Below are positions 33,944 to 43,139 of a stretch of 64,000 nucleotides of DNA, in pieces. Below the pieces are notes generated by a model. The model was given only the letters and a program-made list of their open reading frames with translations, had not been told where the DNA came from and searched no databases. Position 1 is the stretch's first letter; each line of letters begins with the position of its first letter. A program made the position numbers and the translations under genes. Source of the DNA: Massilia sp. Root133 (GTDB lineage: Bacteria; Pseudomonadota; Gammaproteobacteria; Burkholderiales; Burkholderiaceae_D); NCBI RefSeq assembly GCF_001426525.1, contig NZ_LMEW01000032.1, positions 249,370 to 313,369 of the forward strand. The letters are read 5' to 3'.

Positions 33944-34022
33944 GTCATTCCCGCGCAGGCGGGAATCCATGCCGAGTGTCCCCGTTCAGATCAGTATGGG
34001 TCCCCGCTTGCGCGAGGACGAC
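33944..34022. repeat. REP-like inverted-repeat element, copy B
   Basis: Same architecture as copy A: left unit GTCATTCCCGCGCAGGCGGG with hairpin TTCCCGC-gcag-GCGGGAA, right unit ATGGGTCCCCGCTTGCGCGA ending GACGAC. The right stem is partly degenerate. It lies between the convergent 190-residue protein gene and prsT. A dual terminator role is inferred from its position. Confidence 0.82.
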
Positions 34023-34031
34023 GAGGGCTGA

Positions 34032-36821
34032 TCACCCGCCCGCCTTCAGTTTTTCCATCAGCTTGCGGGCCTCGTCCGCCTGCGCGAACCGCATGTCGCC
34101 GGCCAGCAGCCCGTCGAGTTCCTTGCGCGCCGCGGCCTTGTCGCCGCTGGCGGCCAGCGCCGCCGCCAGGTGGTAGCGGATGTCGCGCGCCTTCGGTGCC
34201 AGCACCTGCGCCTCGCGCAGCAGGGTCACCGCGCGACCGGCGTTTCCGTTGCCGACGAGGATCCAGGCCAGCGTGTCCATCACGTCCGCGCGCTTCGGCG
34301 CAGCGTTAAGCGCCGCCTCGGCCGTCGCCTGCGCGCGCGCGTCGCCCAGCGCCTGGTAGCACAGTGCGAGATTGTTCAGCGCGACGGGGTTGCCGGGCTG
34401 GCGCCGCAGCACGTCTTCCAGCTTGGCGGCGGCCCGCTTGAATTCGTTCGCGCCCATCCACGTCTGCGCGCGGTACGCGAGCACGCGCACGTCGTCCGGA
34501 TGCGCCGCCAGCCATGTCGCCAGGCGGCCGTCGGCGTCCGCCACGCGGCCGGCCTGGCGCAGCGCGTTGTCGATCTTGATCGCGAGTTCGTTCGTCGCAT
34601 GCAGCGTGGACGCGCGCTCGAACGCGGCCAGCGCGGCGGCCGGCCGGCGCTTGGCCATCAGGATGTCGCCCTGCAGCTGGTAGCCCGCAGCGCCCTGCGG
34701 ATGCTGCTTCTGCATGTGTTCCGCGACCATCAGCGCCAGGTCGTGCGACCCCTTGCGCACGTACAGCGCAGCCAGTTCCAGCTGGGCCGACGGGAAATCG
34801 GGCTGGATCGCCAGCACGCTCTTGAGGTCTTCCTCGGCCTGCGTCGTATTGTTCATCACGAGGCGCAGCGCCGCCACCTGCATCAGCGCCGGCGCGGAGC
34901 GCGGCAGCGCCTGCGCCAGCTGCTTGTACGATTCCAGCGCGGCCGGGAGGTCGCCCCGCGCCAGCTCGGCCTTGCCGCGCAAATCCAGCAGGTCCGGGTT
35001 TTCCGGATGGCTCACCTGCAGACGGCGCGCCAGTTCCAGCGCCTTGTCCGTCTGGCCCGTGCGCAGGTAGTGCGCGCACAGGTCGACGCCGGGCCCGATC
35101 GCGTGCGGGTCGACGGCGGCGGCCTGCTCCAGCCAGCGCGTCACCTCGGCGCTGTCCTGCGTGCGCTCGGCCAGTGTCGCCAGGCCGTCCATCGCGGCCA
35201 CGCTCTTCTTGTTCTTCGCCAGGAAGTCAAGGAGCACCTGCCGCGCCGCCGCCGGCTGGCTGGCGTCCAGCGCCAGCTGCGACAGGCTCGCCGCGGCCCG
35301 GTAGTACGCAGGATCGATCTGCAGCGCGCGCGCGAAACTGGCCCGCGCCGCCTCCGCCTTGCCCTGGGCCGCCAGCACCTGGCCCTTGAGGGCGTGGACC
35401 AGCGGCCGGTCGGGCTGGACGCGCTCCAGTGCGAGCGCCGCGTCGAGGGCGGCGTCGCGCCGGCCCAGGCGCAGGTTCGCCTGCACGAGGGCCTCGACGG
35501 CCTCCGGCGAACGCTTGTCGAGGGCCGTCGCGGCCTGCAGTTCGCGCACCGCATCATCCATCGCGCCCGCGCCCAGCCGCGCGAGGCCGAGACCCGTGCG
35601 CAGCGTGGCCGACGCGCCGTCCAGCGTGCTGGCCCGCGCGAACAGGTCGGCGGCCTGGTCGTAGCGGCGCGCCTTCAGGTTGGCGTCGGCGGCCAGCGCC
35701 AGCACTTCGGCGTCCGCCTGGCGGGCATCGAGCACGGGCTCCAGCACGGTACGCGCCTCGTCCCCATGGCCGGAGCCGATCAGCGCCTGCGCCAGCATCT
35801 TGCGCGCGTACATATTGGCCGGATTGCGTTCCAGGTAGCGGCGGAAATGCTGCTCCGCCTGATAATTCGACCCGAGCTTCAGGTCGACGGCGCCGGCCAG
35901 CAGCACGCTGGGCATGTGGTCCGGCACGGCCTTGAGCACCTTGTACAGGACGTCGCGCGCGGCGTCGGGCCTGTCGGTCGTATAGTCGAGCAGCGCCTGC
36001 GTGTAGGCGACGAGCAGGCTGCCCGGCGCGCCCTTCGCGGCCAGGTCCAGCTCCGCCTGCGCCATCTGCGGCTTGCGCAGGCCGATGGCGAGATAGGCTT
36101 TTTCCACGTGGGCCGTACGGTGTTGCGGGCTGACGGCCAGCACGCGGTCGTACAGCGCCAGCGCGTCCTCGGGACGCTCGCCCGCGCGCACGAGGTCGGC
36201 CTTGAACATCAGCGCATCGACGTTGCGCGGATCGCGGGCCAGCACGCGGTCGGCGTAGCCGTGGGCGGCGTCCGCATGGCCCTCGACGATGGCGAGCCGG
36301 CCCAGGCCGACGAGCGCCGCCGGGTCGTCCGCGCGCCTGGCGAGCACGTGTTCGTAGGCCGCCCGTGCCTCGTCGTTGCGGCGCAGGGCCAGGTACGCAT
36401 CGCCGCGCGCGCTGGACAGGCCGGGATCGTCGGGGCCGCCCGCCGTCTCGTCCAGCGCCTTCTGGTGCTGGCCCTCCAGCACGAGCGCCGCGGCCAGCGC
36501 CGCCAGCGCCGGTCCGCGCGCATGGCCCCGGTCCAGCGCCTGCCGGGCTTCCTTTTCCGCCGTCGTGCTGTCGCCCAGGTCGAGGTAGACCTGAGCGAGC
36601 TGGTAGCGCGTGTCCGCGCTGCGCGGGTCGGCGTCCAGCGCATTCTTGAGGACGATGAGCGCACCGCGAAAATCCCCTTTCGCGCGCAATTGTGCGGCAT
36701 GCGCCCGCTGCTGCTCCGCCGTTTGCTGGTTGCAGGCCGGAAGCGCGGCGGCGAGGACAACGGCCACGAGGACGGCGGCAAGGCGGCTGGCGCGCGGGGG
36801 TGTAGGAGCTCGGGAGGACAT
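34032..36821 (-). CDS. prsT: PEP-CTERM system TPR-repeat lipoprotein PrsT
   Basis: A 929-residue protein with a lipoprotein signal (LAAVLVAVVLAAALPAC, Cys30) and then about 20 TPR-like units across the rest (AKGDFRGALIVLKNALDADP, KLGSNYQAEQHFRRYLERNP, QPGNPVALNNLALCYQALGD). The NP-x-N spacing and length match PrsT, a TPR protein found in bacteria with the exosortase (XrtA)/PEP-CTERM sorting system and exopolysaccharide loci. It probably scaffolds export at the envelope. A PEP-CTERM substrate gene lies divergently just upstream, which supports the assignment. Exosortase and the PrsK/PrsR regulators are not in the window. Confidence 0.88.
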   Translation of the reverse strand: MSSRAPTPPRASRLAAVLVAVVLAAALPACNQQTAEQQRAHAAQLRAKGDFRGALIVLKNALDADPRSADTRYQLAQVYLDLGDSTTAEKEARQALDRGHARGPALAALAAALVLEGQHQKALDETAGGPDDPGLSSARGDAYLALRRNDEARAAYEHVLARRADDPAALVGLGRLAIVEGHADAAHGYADRVLARDPRNVDALMFKADLVRAGERPEDALALYDRVLAVSPQHRTAHVEKAYLAIGLRKPQMAQAELDLAAKGAPGSLLVAYTQALLDYTTDRPDAARDVLYKVLKAVPDHMPSVLLAGAVDLKLGSNYQAEQHFRRYLERNPANMYARKMLAQALIGSGHGDEARTVLEPVLDARQADAEVLALAADANLKARRYDQAADLFARASTLDGASATLRTGLGLARLGAGAMDDAVRELQAATALDKRSPEAVEALVQANLRLGRRDAALDAALALERVQPDRPLVHALKGQVLAAQGKAEAARASFARALQIDPAYYRAAASLSQLALDASQPAAARQVLLDFLAKNKKSVAAMDGLATLAERTQDSAEVTRWLEQAAAVDPHAIGPGVDLCAHYLRTGQTDKALELARRLQVSHPENPDLLDLRGKAELARGDLPAALESYKQLAQALPRSAPALMQVAALRLVMNNTTQAEEDLKSVLAIQPDFPSAQLELAALYVRKGSHDLALMVAEHMQKQHPQGAAGYQLQGDILMAKRRPAAALAAFERASTLHATNELAIKIDNALRQAGRVADADGRLATWLAAHPDDVRVLAYRAQTWMGANEFKRAAAKLEDVLRRQPGNPVALNNLALCYQALGDARAQATAEAALNAAPKRADVMDTLAWILVGNGNAGRAVTLLREAQVLAPKARDIRYHLAAALAASGDKAAARKELDGLLAGDMRFAQADEARKLMEKLKAGG

Positions 36822-37040
36822 TGTTGATATTGTTATAGATCAATGACGCATTTTCGTGGGGCAAGCACGTTTATGGCAAGCAAAAACCGACGGGCATGAC
36901 CGCGATACCACGGCCCGGGGCGAGGTTGTAAAAATGTCACGGCCGTTATTGATATTAAATAATTTATTTACAAGTTAAGTTTATTCGTGGCATGATGCGC
37001 CTTGACACTGGTCAACGTGTAAATATTTCTGGGAGAGTCT

Positions 37041-37874
37041 GTGAAAAAAGCGATCAAGCTGGCCGTCTCGGCTGCATTCATCCTCGGCGCCAGCCAGGGG
37101 TGGGCCGCGACCATCACCGACTCCGGCGTCGGCAGCTATTACGGCTACGACAACCAGGGCGCCGCGGACGTCATCGGCGGCAGCACGTACGACATCTCCA
37201 AGGCGACGATCGCGCGTGCCGGAAGTGTCCTGACCATCACGATCAACACGAGCTTCGCCGGCAAGGCGGGCGCCAGCTCGTCCTGGGGCAAGGACCCGCT
37301 GACCGGCAAGACCGGCAAGGGCATCGGCTACGGCGACGTGTTCCTGTCCGATACGTGGAACGCCGCCGGCACCGATGCCAATCACTACACGCCCGACAAC
37401 GCCACCAAGGGCACCGTCTGGGACTATGGCTTCGCGCTCGACAACCGCTGGAGCAACTCGGGCGGCAACTTCAAGCTGTATGCGCTGAACGGCGCGACCA
37501 ACGCGCAGAACATCCTCAATTCGAACAGCTACATCAACTGCTCGAACTGCAACTACCGCGAGAACGAGGAAACGGCCGTGAACACCAAGTCGTCCACGGT
37601 CAAGTACACGGGCCTGTCCGGCAAATGGGCCGTCTCGACCGGCGCCCTCACGTTCACCATCAACCTCTCCGGTTCGGAACTGATGGACTACAGCTCGTTC
37701 GCGATGCACTGGGGCGAGACCTGCCAGAACGACGTCCTCGAAGGCGTGGCCATGGGCGTGCACGTCCCGCTGCCGGGCACCGCGGCCCTGCTGTTCCTCG
37801 GCCTCGGCGCCCTCGGCATGGCACGCCGCCGCCGCGCTCCGGGCGCACTGCCCCCAGGCGCAGCGGCCGTCTGA
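37041..37874 (+). CDS. PEP-CTERM sorting-domain surface protein
   Basis: A 277-residue exported protein. Signal peptide KKAIKLAVSAAFILGASQGW, then a beta-rich body (XDPXXX-type aromatic repeats such as GIGYGDVFLSDTWNAAGTDA) with two Cys in NCSNCNY. The C-terminal sorting signal is VPLPGTAALLFLGLGALGMA followed by RRRR (242-265): a PEP-like box, hydrophobic helix and Arg cluster. Twelve extra residues (APGALPPGAAAV) follow the Arg cluster, which is unusual. Exosortase is expected to recognise this tail and release or anchor the protein at the surface. GTG start with GGGAGAG upstream. The 219-base AT-rich region before it is shared with the divergent prsT. Confidence 0.93.
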   Translation: MKKAIKLAVSAAFILGASQGWAATITDSGVGSYYGYDNQGAADVIGGSTYDISKATIARAGSVLTITINTSFAGKAGASSSWGKDPLTGKTGKGIGYGDVFLSDTWNAAGTDANHYTPDNATKGTVWDYGFALDNRWSNSGGNFKLYALNGATNAQNILNSNSYINCSNCNYRENEETAVNTKSSTVKYTGLSGKWAVSTGALTFTINLSGSELMDYSSFAMHWGETCQNDVLEGVAMGVHVPLPGTAALLFLGLGALGMARRRRAPGALPPGAAAV

Positions 37875-37880
37875 TTCCTG

Positions 37881-38822
37881 TCAGCCGGCGCTGCCGGCGA
37901 TCCTGTTGCGTCCCGCCGCCTTGGCGCGGTACAGCCGGGTGTCCGCCACCTCGACGAGTCCGGCCGGCTGGTCCTGGCTGCCCGGCACGATCGTCGCCAC
38001 GCCCATGCTGCACGTGACGATGTCGGCCACGGCGGACCCCGCATGGGGCAGCGCCGCCTGCGCCAGCCGCCGCGCGCACCGCGCCGCCACCGCCAGCGCC
38101 GCCGCCTCGTCCGTCGCGGGCAGCACGAGCGCGAACTCTTCGCCGCCCAGGCGCGCGCACAGGTCGCGCGTGCGCGCCGCCGCCCGGTCCAGCACCCGCG
38201 CCACCTCCTTCAGGCAGGCGTCGCCCTGCGGATGGCCGTAGCGGTCGTTGTACTGCTTGAAGTAATCGATGTCGACCATCACCAGCGACAGCGGCGCGCC
38301 CAGCGCACGGGCCTTGCCCCATTCGACGTCCAGGATCCGGTCGAACATGCGGCGGTTGGCGATGCCCGTGAGCGGGTCGCGGTACGACAGCGCCTCCAGC
38401 TCCTTCTGCAGCTGCAGGATCTTGTCCTCGGCCCGTTTGCGTTCGCTGATGTCGAACATGAAGCCCACGAGGCAGTCCACGGAACCGTCGGCACGCCGGA
38501 TCACGTGCACGACGTCGCGGATCCACACGTAGTCGCCGTCGGCCGTCAGGGCGCGGTAATCGGCTTCGTGATCGGTGCCCTGCTGCGACTGGCTCACACA
38601 GAAATCGACCGTCTTCTGGCGGTCTTCCGCATGGATGCGCATGGCCCAGTCCTCGACCGTCTTCCAGCTGTCCTGGGGCCAGCCCAGCACGCGTTCGATC
38701 TGGGGACCGATGTACGTGAAGCGCGCGGACGCCCAGTCGATGCGCCACGGGATGGCCTGCGTGGATTCGAGCAGGGTGCGATAGACGCCGGCGTCGTCGC
38801 CGGTCTCGGGATGGGTGGTCAT
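37881..38822 (-). CDS. PAS-GGDEF diguanylate cyclase
   Basis: A 313-residue soluble enzyme. Residues about 15-135 are a PAS fold of the PAS_3 type (ARFTYIGPQIERVLGWPQDS, then CLVGFMFDISERKRAED). A GGDEF domain fills about 150-310 with DPLTGIANRRMFDRIL, VMVDIDYFKQYNDRYGH and the active-site ARLGGEEFALVLP. The active site is intact, so it should synthesise cyclic di-GMP from GTP in response to a signal bound by the PAS domain. It ends six bases from the PEP-CTERM gene stop. It is likely a single gene with its own promoter in the gap before dps. Confidence 0.93.
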   Translation of the reverse strand: MTTHPETGDDAGVYRTLLESTQAIPWRIDWASARFTYIGPQIERVLGWPQDSWKTVEDWAMRIHAEDRQKTVDFCVSQSQQGTDHEADYRALTADGDYVWIRDVVHVIRRADGSVDCLVGFMFDISERKRAEDKILQLQKELEALSYRDPLTGIANRRMFDRILDVEWGKARALGAPLSLVMVDIDYFKQYNDRYGHPQGDACLKEVARVLDRAAARTRDLCARLGGEEFALVLPATDEAAALAVAARCARRLAQAALPHAGSAVADIVTCSMGVATIVPGSQDQPAGLVEVADTRLYRAKAAGRNRIAGSAG

Positions 38823-38941
38823 GGCGTTCCGTGGCTGAAAACCATCATACTACCGGAATGCCTGGCCTTTGGATCAGTGCCCATGCGGCGCGCGATGGAT
38901 AGACTCCGCCTGTCATCCCATTTCCCACCACGAGGTCTCCC

Positions 38942-39490
38942 ATGGACAACCAACATACCCAGGACAATGCCGGCGTCGTTCAGGAATTCGGCGCGCTGGC
39001 GCCCGTGCGCATCGGTCTCCCGGAGCAGACGCGGTCGCAGAGCGTACGCGCCCTGAACCGCCTGCTGGCGCACACAATGGCGCTGCGCGACGCCTACAAG
39101 AAAGCGCACTGGCAGACGTCCGGCGCCAACTTCTACGAACTGCACCTGCTGTTCGACAAGCACTACGAAGAACAGGTCGCGATCATGGACGCCATCGCCG
39201 AGCGCATCCAGACCCTGGGCGGCGTGACGTTCGCGCTGGCCGGCGACATCGCGGGCGAGTCGTCGATCGCACGCGCCCCGCGCGGCCGCGAATCCGCCCC
39301 CGCCCAGCTGGAACGCCTGGCCGCTGCCCACGAGACGATCCTGCTGGACGCGCGTCCGCTGGCCCGCGCGGCGTCCGACGCCGGCGACGACGGCAGCAAC
39401 GACCTGATCGTCAGCCAGGTCGTGCGCGCCAACGAACTGCAGAGCTGGTTCATCGGCGAACACCTGGCGCGCCAGGCCGAAGGCGATTGA
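38942..39490 (+). CDS. dps: Dps-family DNA-protecting ferritin-like protein
   Basis: A 182-residue Dps protein. The inter-subunit ferroxidase residues appear in AYKKAHWQTSGANFYELHLL (His, Trp) and FDKHYEEQVAIMDAIAERI (Asp, Glu). The C-terminal helix is NDLIVSQVVRANELQSWFIG. Dps forms dodecamers that oxidise iron with peroxide and store it, and compact DNA in stationary phase. A GAGGT site precedes the ATG. No OxyR site was recognisable upstream. The N-terminal tail is short on Lys/Arg, so DNA binding may be weak. Confidence 0.94.
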   Translation: MDNQHTQDNAGVVQEFGALAPVRIGLPEQTRSQSVRALNRLLAHTMALRDAYKKAHWQTSGANFYELHLLFDKHYEEQVAIMDAIAERIQTLGGVTFALAGDIAGESSIARAPRGRESAPAQLERLAAAHETILLDARPLARAASDAGDDGSNDLIVSQVVRANELQSWFIGEHLARQAEGD

Positions 39491-39618
39491 ACATCATACT
39501 TTAGTGTGATGTCATATCCTTTTGTATAGCTGGACCCGGGCGGCCTTCGTCCCGACAATGACCAGGGTGGCGCGGCATTCCGTCCGCACCACCCCGATCA
39601 CCGGACGAGGAGCAGCCC

Positions 39619-40395
39619 ATGACCACCCACCCGCCACCACTGGCCGCGAGCCTTGAACCCGAACGGCAGGCGCGCCTGGCCACGATCGGCCAGCTGGCCG
39701 CGTCGATCGCCCACGAAGTCGACCAGCCGCTGGCCGCCATCGCCCTGCACGCCCACGCGGCGCTGCGCTGCATCGAACGCGCCCAGGCGCCGGCCCAGGC
39801 GCATGCCGCACTGTGCGCCGTGCTGGAAGCGTCGCAGCGCGCCAGTGCCATCGTGAAGAGCGTGCGCGCCCTGGCCGGCCAGGTCCGGCTCGAGCGCACC
39901 GCATGCCGCCTCGACGCCGCCATCGACGACGTCCTGGCCGAATACGCAGCCGACGTGCGCCGCCACGCCATCGCCTGCCGCGTGACGGTGGCGCCGGGCG
40001 CACGCACGGTGGCGGCCAGCCCCGTGCAGCTGCGCCAGCTCCTGCGCAACCTCGTCGGCAACGCCGTGGACGCCTTGTCTCCCGTGCGCGGCCGCTCCCG
40101 CTCGATGGCGATCCGCGCCCGCGTCGGCGCCGGCGGCGAGATCGTCGTCACCGTGCGCGACAACGGCACCGGCATGGATGCGGCCACCGCCGCGGACGCT
40201 TTCGACCCATTGGCGACGACGAAGCCGCACGGCATGGGCCTGGGCCTCGCGATCTGCCGCGCCATCGTCGACGCGCATGGCGGCCGCCTCTGGCTGGACG
40301 CCAATCCGGACCATGGCGCCACGGCCGGCTTCGCGCTGCCGCGCGCCGCGCACGCGCATCCGTCCACCACATCCGTGGAGGCCGTCCATGGATGA
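39619..40395 (+). CDS. Cytoplasmic sensor histidine kinase without a sensor domain
   Basis: A 258-residue kinase consisting only of a HisKA-like helix pair and an ATPase. The H-box is IGQLAASIAHEVDQPLAAIA (about 22-41), of the HE-x-(N/D)QPLAAI type seen in DctB/FixL-like kinases. N-box QLLRNLVGNAVDAL, G-boxes VRDNGTGMD and GMGLGLAICRAIVDAHGG follow. No membrane or PAS segment is present, so the input must come from another protein or from the short N-terminus. It overlaps the response regulator gene by eight bases. CGAGGAGCAG precedes the ATG. Confidence 0.9.
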   Translation: MTTHPPPLAASLEPERQARLATIGQLAASIAHEVDQPLAAIALHAHAALRCIERAQAPAQAHAALCAVLEASQRASAIVKSVRALAGQVRLERTACRLDAAIDDVLAEYAADVRRHAIACRVTVAPGARTVAASPVQLRQLLRNLVGNAVDALSPVRGRSRSMAIRARVGAGGEIVVTVRDNGTGMDAATAADAFDPLATTKPHGMGLGLAICRAIVDAHGGRLWLDANPDHGATAGFALPRAAHAHPSTTSVEAVHG

Positions 40396-41020
40396 CCCGC
40401 GCCCCATCACCGTGCTGATCGCGGACGACCACCCGCTGATCCGGGCCGGCCTCGCCGCGCTGATCGGCGCCGAGCCGGCGCTGCAACTGGTCGGCGAAGC
40501 GGGCGACGCCGTCGCTGCCGTCGAAGACTACCTGCGACTGCGCCCGGACGTCATGCTCGTCGACCTGAACATGCCCGGCGGCGGCGGCGTCGAGGCGATC
40601 CGCAAGATCCGCGCGCTGGTGCCGGACGCCCGCATGGTCATCCTGACGACCTACGACGGCGACGAGGACGTGCACCGCGGCCTGCTGGCCGGCGCCAGCG
40701 CCTACCTGCTCAAGCAGTCCGGCCTCGACGAGGTGGTGCAATGCGTGCGCCAGGTGGCCGCCAACCGCCGCTACCTCGCGCCTGGCCTCGCCGAGAAGCT
40801 GGCCGGCCGCGTGGACGCCAACCGCCTGTCGCGCCGCGAGCTCGAGATCCTCGCGCACCTGTCGGCCGGCATGAGCAACAAGATGATCGCGCGCACCGAG
40901 AACATCGGCGTCGGCACGGTCAAGTACCACGTCAACAATATCCTGTCCAAGCTGAACGTCTCGTGCCGCACCGAAGCGGCCTGCGTGGCGGCGCGGCGGG
41001 GGCTGATCCACGCGTACTGA
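40388..41020 (+). CDS. NarL/LuxR-family response regulator
   Basis: A 210-residue regulator. The receiver domain has IADDHPLIRAGLAALIG, phospho-acceptor Asp in VMLVDLNMPGGGGVEAI, and the Lys in AYLLKQSG. The C-terminal LuxR-type helix-turn-helix is LSRRELEILAHLSAGMSNKM, then IARTENIGVGTVKYHVNNIL. It is coupled to the upstream kinase by overlap. The DNA target is unknown; a downstream MBL-fold gene 9 bases away probably belongs to the same transcript. Confidence 0.93.
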   Translation: MDDPRPITVLIADDHPLIRAGLAALIGAEPALQLVGEAGDAVAAVEDYLRLRPDVMLVDLNMPGGGGVEAIRKIRALVPDARMVILTTYDGDEDVHRGLLAGASAYLLKQSGLDEVVQCVRQVAANRRYLAPGLAEKLAGRVDANRLSRRELEILAHLSAGMSNKMIARTENIGVGTVKYHVNNILSKLNVSCRTEAACVAARRGLIHAY

Positions 41021-41029
41021 GAGCTCGCC

Positions 41030-41983
41030 ATGTCCTGTCGCTTCATCGCCGCCGCGGCCTTCATGCTCGCCACCGCGGCGCACGCCGCCGCGCCGCAGGT
41101 GCACACCCAGGCCCCGGGCTGGTATCGGACGATGCTGGGCCGCTTCGAGATCACGGCGCTGTCCGACGGCACGCACACGTTCCCGCTCGATACCGTCATG
41201 ACCGGCGTGACGCCGGCCGCCGTCGACGCGGCCCTCGCCAACAACGACCTGCACCGGCCCGTGCAAGGCTCCATCAACGCCTTCCTCGTCAACACGGGGA
41301 CGCAGCTCGTGCTGATCGACGCGGGCGCCGGCGCCCTGTACGGCGCTTGCTGCGGCAAGCTGCTCGCGAACCTGCGCGCGGCCGGCTACAGGCCCGAGCA
41401 GGTCGACGTCGTGCTGCTGACGCACCTGCACAAGGACCACGTGGGCGGCGTGCTCGCCGACGGCAAGCCCGCATTCCCGAACGCCGTCGTGCGCGCGGCG
41501 GGCGCGGATGCCGATTACTGGCTGTCCAGGGACCAGCGCGCCGCCGCGCCGGCGTTCCTGGCAAGCTTCTTCGACAGCGCGGCGGCCTCGCTCGCGCCGT
41601 ACACGGCCGCCGGCCGCTTCCAGCCGTTCGCGCCCGGTGCGGCGCTCGTCCCCGGCATCCGCGCCGTCGCCGAACCGGGCCACACGCCCGGCCACAGCGG
41701 CTATCTCGTCGAGGACGGCGGCCAGGCGCTGCTCGTGTGGGGCGACGTCGTGCACGTGGCGGCCGTGCAGCTCGACCAGGTCCAGGCGACCGTCAAGTAC
41801 GACAGCAGCGCGCCCGACGCCCGGGCGACGCGCGCCGGCCTGCTGGAGCGCGCGGCGCGCGAGCACCTGCTCGTCGGCGCCGCCCATGTGGCGTTCCCCG
41901 GCCTCGGCCACGTGCGCAGGGAGGGTGCGGGCTTTGCCTGGCTGCCGCTGAACTACGAAGGCGACCCGGCCGACCCGCACTGA
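41030..41983 (+). CDS. Exported metallo-beta-lactamase-fold hydrolase
   Basis: A 317-residue periplasmic protein with a signal peptide (FIAAAAFMLATAAHAA). The zinc motif is LLTHLHKDHVGG (HxHxDH), with further ligands expected in AEPGHTPGHSGYLVEDGG (His) and LLVWGDVVH (Asp), and AAHVAFPGLGH at the end. The fold covers lactonases, glyoxalase-II-like enzymes and some beta-lactamases. The GDGTHTFPLD start region resembles AidA/quorum-quenching-type relatives, but function is not settled. It lies 9 bases after the response regulator gene and is convergent with the 103-residue gene. Confidence 0.87.
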   Translation: MSCRFIAAAAFMLATAAHAAAPQVHTQAPGWYRTMLGRFEITALSDGTHTFPLDTVMTGVTPAAVDAALANNDLHRPVQGSINAFLVNTGTQLVLIDAGAGALYGACCGKLLANLRAAGYRPEQVDVVLLTHLHKDHVGGVLADGKPAFPNAVVRAAGADADYWLSRDQRAAAPAFLASFFDSAAASLAPYTAAGRFQPFAPGAALVPGIRAVAEPGHTPGHSGYLVEDGGQALLVWGDVVHVAAVQLDQVQATVKYDSSAPDARATRAGLLERAAREHLLVGAAHVAFPGLGHVRREGAGFAWLPLNYEGDPADPH

Positions 41984-41986
41984 CGC

Positions 41987-42298
41987 TCAACCCTCGACCA
42001 GGTACGGCGCGGGGCCGCCGGCCATCTCCTTGAACAGCCGGCGGATCACGCGGCTGAGCGATGCGTGCGGCTTGCCGCCCTTGCGCAGCAGCGGGTAGCC
42101 GCCGGACAGGCGCAGGCCATCGAGGAACGTGACCTCGTAGTCGACACGGCTGTCGCGCCGGGCCTGCGCCGCCCACGCGGCCAGGATGCGGTTGGCCATC
42201 CGGAATTCGCTGACGACGGCCGTTGCGCCGGCGTCGGCGGACAGGCGGATGCGGATGACGTCGATGGGTTCGGTGGTTGGGGCGGTAGCGGCACGCAT
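41987..42298 (-). CDS. Hypothetical protein, 103 residues
   Basis: No family recognised. A small, basic soluble protein with alternating strand and helix segments: PIDVIRIRLSADAGATAVVS, ILAAWAAQARRDSRVDYEVT, FLDGLRLSGGYPLLRKGG. The start has CCGGAG 7-12 bases upstream and the reading frame has normal codon use, which supports a real gene. It lies between the convergent MBL-fold gene and the divergent second response regulator. The FLDGLRLSGGYPL pattern might be a nucleic-acid or peptide-binding strand-turn, but nothing firm can be said. Confidence 0.62.
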   Translation of the reverse strand: MRAATAPTTEPIDVIRIRLSADAGATAVVSEFRMANRILAAWAAQARRDSRVDYEVTFLDGLRLSGGYPLLRKGGKPHASLSRVIRRLFKEMAGGPAPYLVEG

Positions 42299-42492
42299 GC
42301 TGGGGCTCCGGAGACTTGTGTGGTGTGGAAACCGGGGTCAGAGCGCCAAAAGAAGAACCGCGCTCAGACCCCTGTGCTGTCAGCGTAGCGTCCGTTCACG
42401 CCTTTTGCCCCACCCATTTGGCGGGGGCGATGACTCGATAAGGGGGAATCTTGTACAATCTTGCCCTGTACCGCCCCCAACGACTCCACCGC

Positions 42493-43128
42493 ATGAACCC
42501 TCCCAGCGCCACGCCGATCCGCGTCCTGATCGCGGACGACCATCCGATGATGCGCGAAGGCATAGCCGCTTCGCTGACTGCGCACGGCAACATCGAGGTC
42601 GTCGCCCAGGCCTGCGACGGCGACGAAGCGATCCGTTTCTTCACCAACTGGCGCCCCGACGTGGCCCTCGTCGACCTGCAAATGCCCGGCAAGGACGGCC
42701 TGGAAGCCATCCGCGCCATCCGCAGCCTGCATCCGGACGCCCGCCTCGTCGTGCTCACGACCTACGACGGCGATGCCCGCATCGCGGCCGCGCTCAAGGC
42801 CGGCGCGTCCGCCTACCTGCTGAAGAACGTGCCGGGCCGCGAACTGGCGGCGACCGTGCGCGAAGTGCACAACGGCTCGCACATCCTGCCGCAGGCGCTG
42901 CGGCGCGAGGTGGCGATCCACTACGCCGGCGACGCGCTGTCGCCGCGCGAGCTCGACGTGCTGCGCCTCGCGGCCGTCGGCCATTCGAACCGCGCCATCG
43001 GCGCACAGCTGCACATCGGCGAGACGACGGTCAAGACGCACATGAGCACGATCCTCGTGAAGCTGGGCGCGAACGACCGCGCACACGCCGTCACGCTCGC
43101 CGTGCAGCGCGGCTTCATCGACCTCTGA
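42493..43128 (+). CDS. NarL/LuxR-family response regulator (second system)
   Basis: A 211-residue regulator with receiver motifs IADDHPMMREGIAASL, phospho-acceptor Asp in VALVDLQMPGKDGLEAI and Lys in AYLLKNVPG. The LuxR-type DNA-binding region is LSPRELDVLRLAAVGHSNRA, then IGAQLHIGETTVKTHMSTIL. The start at 42493 has no strong ribosome-binding site but matches the family N-terminus. It precedes the Reg_prop sensor kinase by 11 bases, so the two form an operon. The downstream partner makes it likely that it answers an extracytoplasmic signal. Confidence 0.92.
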   Translation: MNPPSATPIRVLIADDHPMMREGIAASLTAHGNIEVVAQACDGDEAIRFFTNWRPDVALVDLQMPGKDGLEAIRAIRSLHPDARLVVLTTYDGDARIAAALKAGASAYLLKNVPGRELAATVREVHNGSHILPQALRREVAIHYAGDALSPRELDVLRLAAVGHSNRAIGAQLHIGETTVKTHMSTILVKLGANDRAHAVTLAVQRGFIDL

Positions 43129-43139
43129 CCGGTACCGCG

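Noticed and set aside
36824..36843. TTGAT...ATCAA before prsT as an FNR box
   Set aside because: The half-sites are separated by 10 bases instead of 4.
36988..37006. TGGCATG...CCTTGAC before the PEP-CTERM gene as a sigma-54 promoter
   Set aside because: The GG-N10-GC rule fails (CT instead of GC at the -12), and the -24 has a mismatch, so it is not a credible RpoN site.
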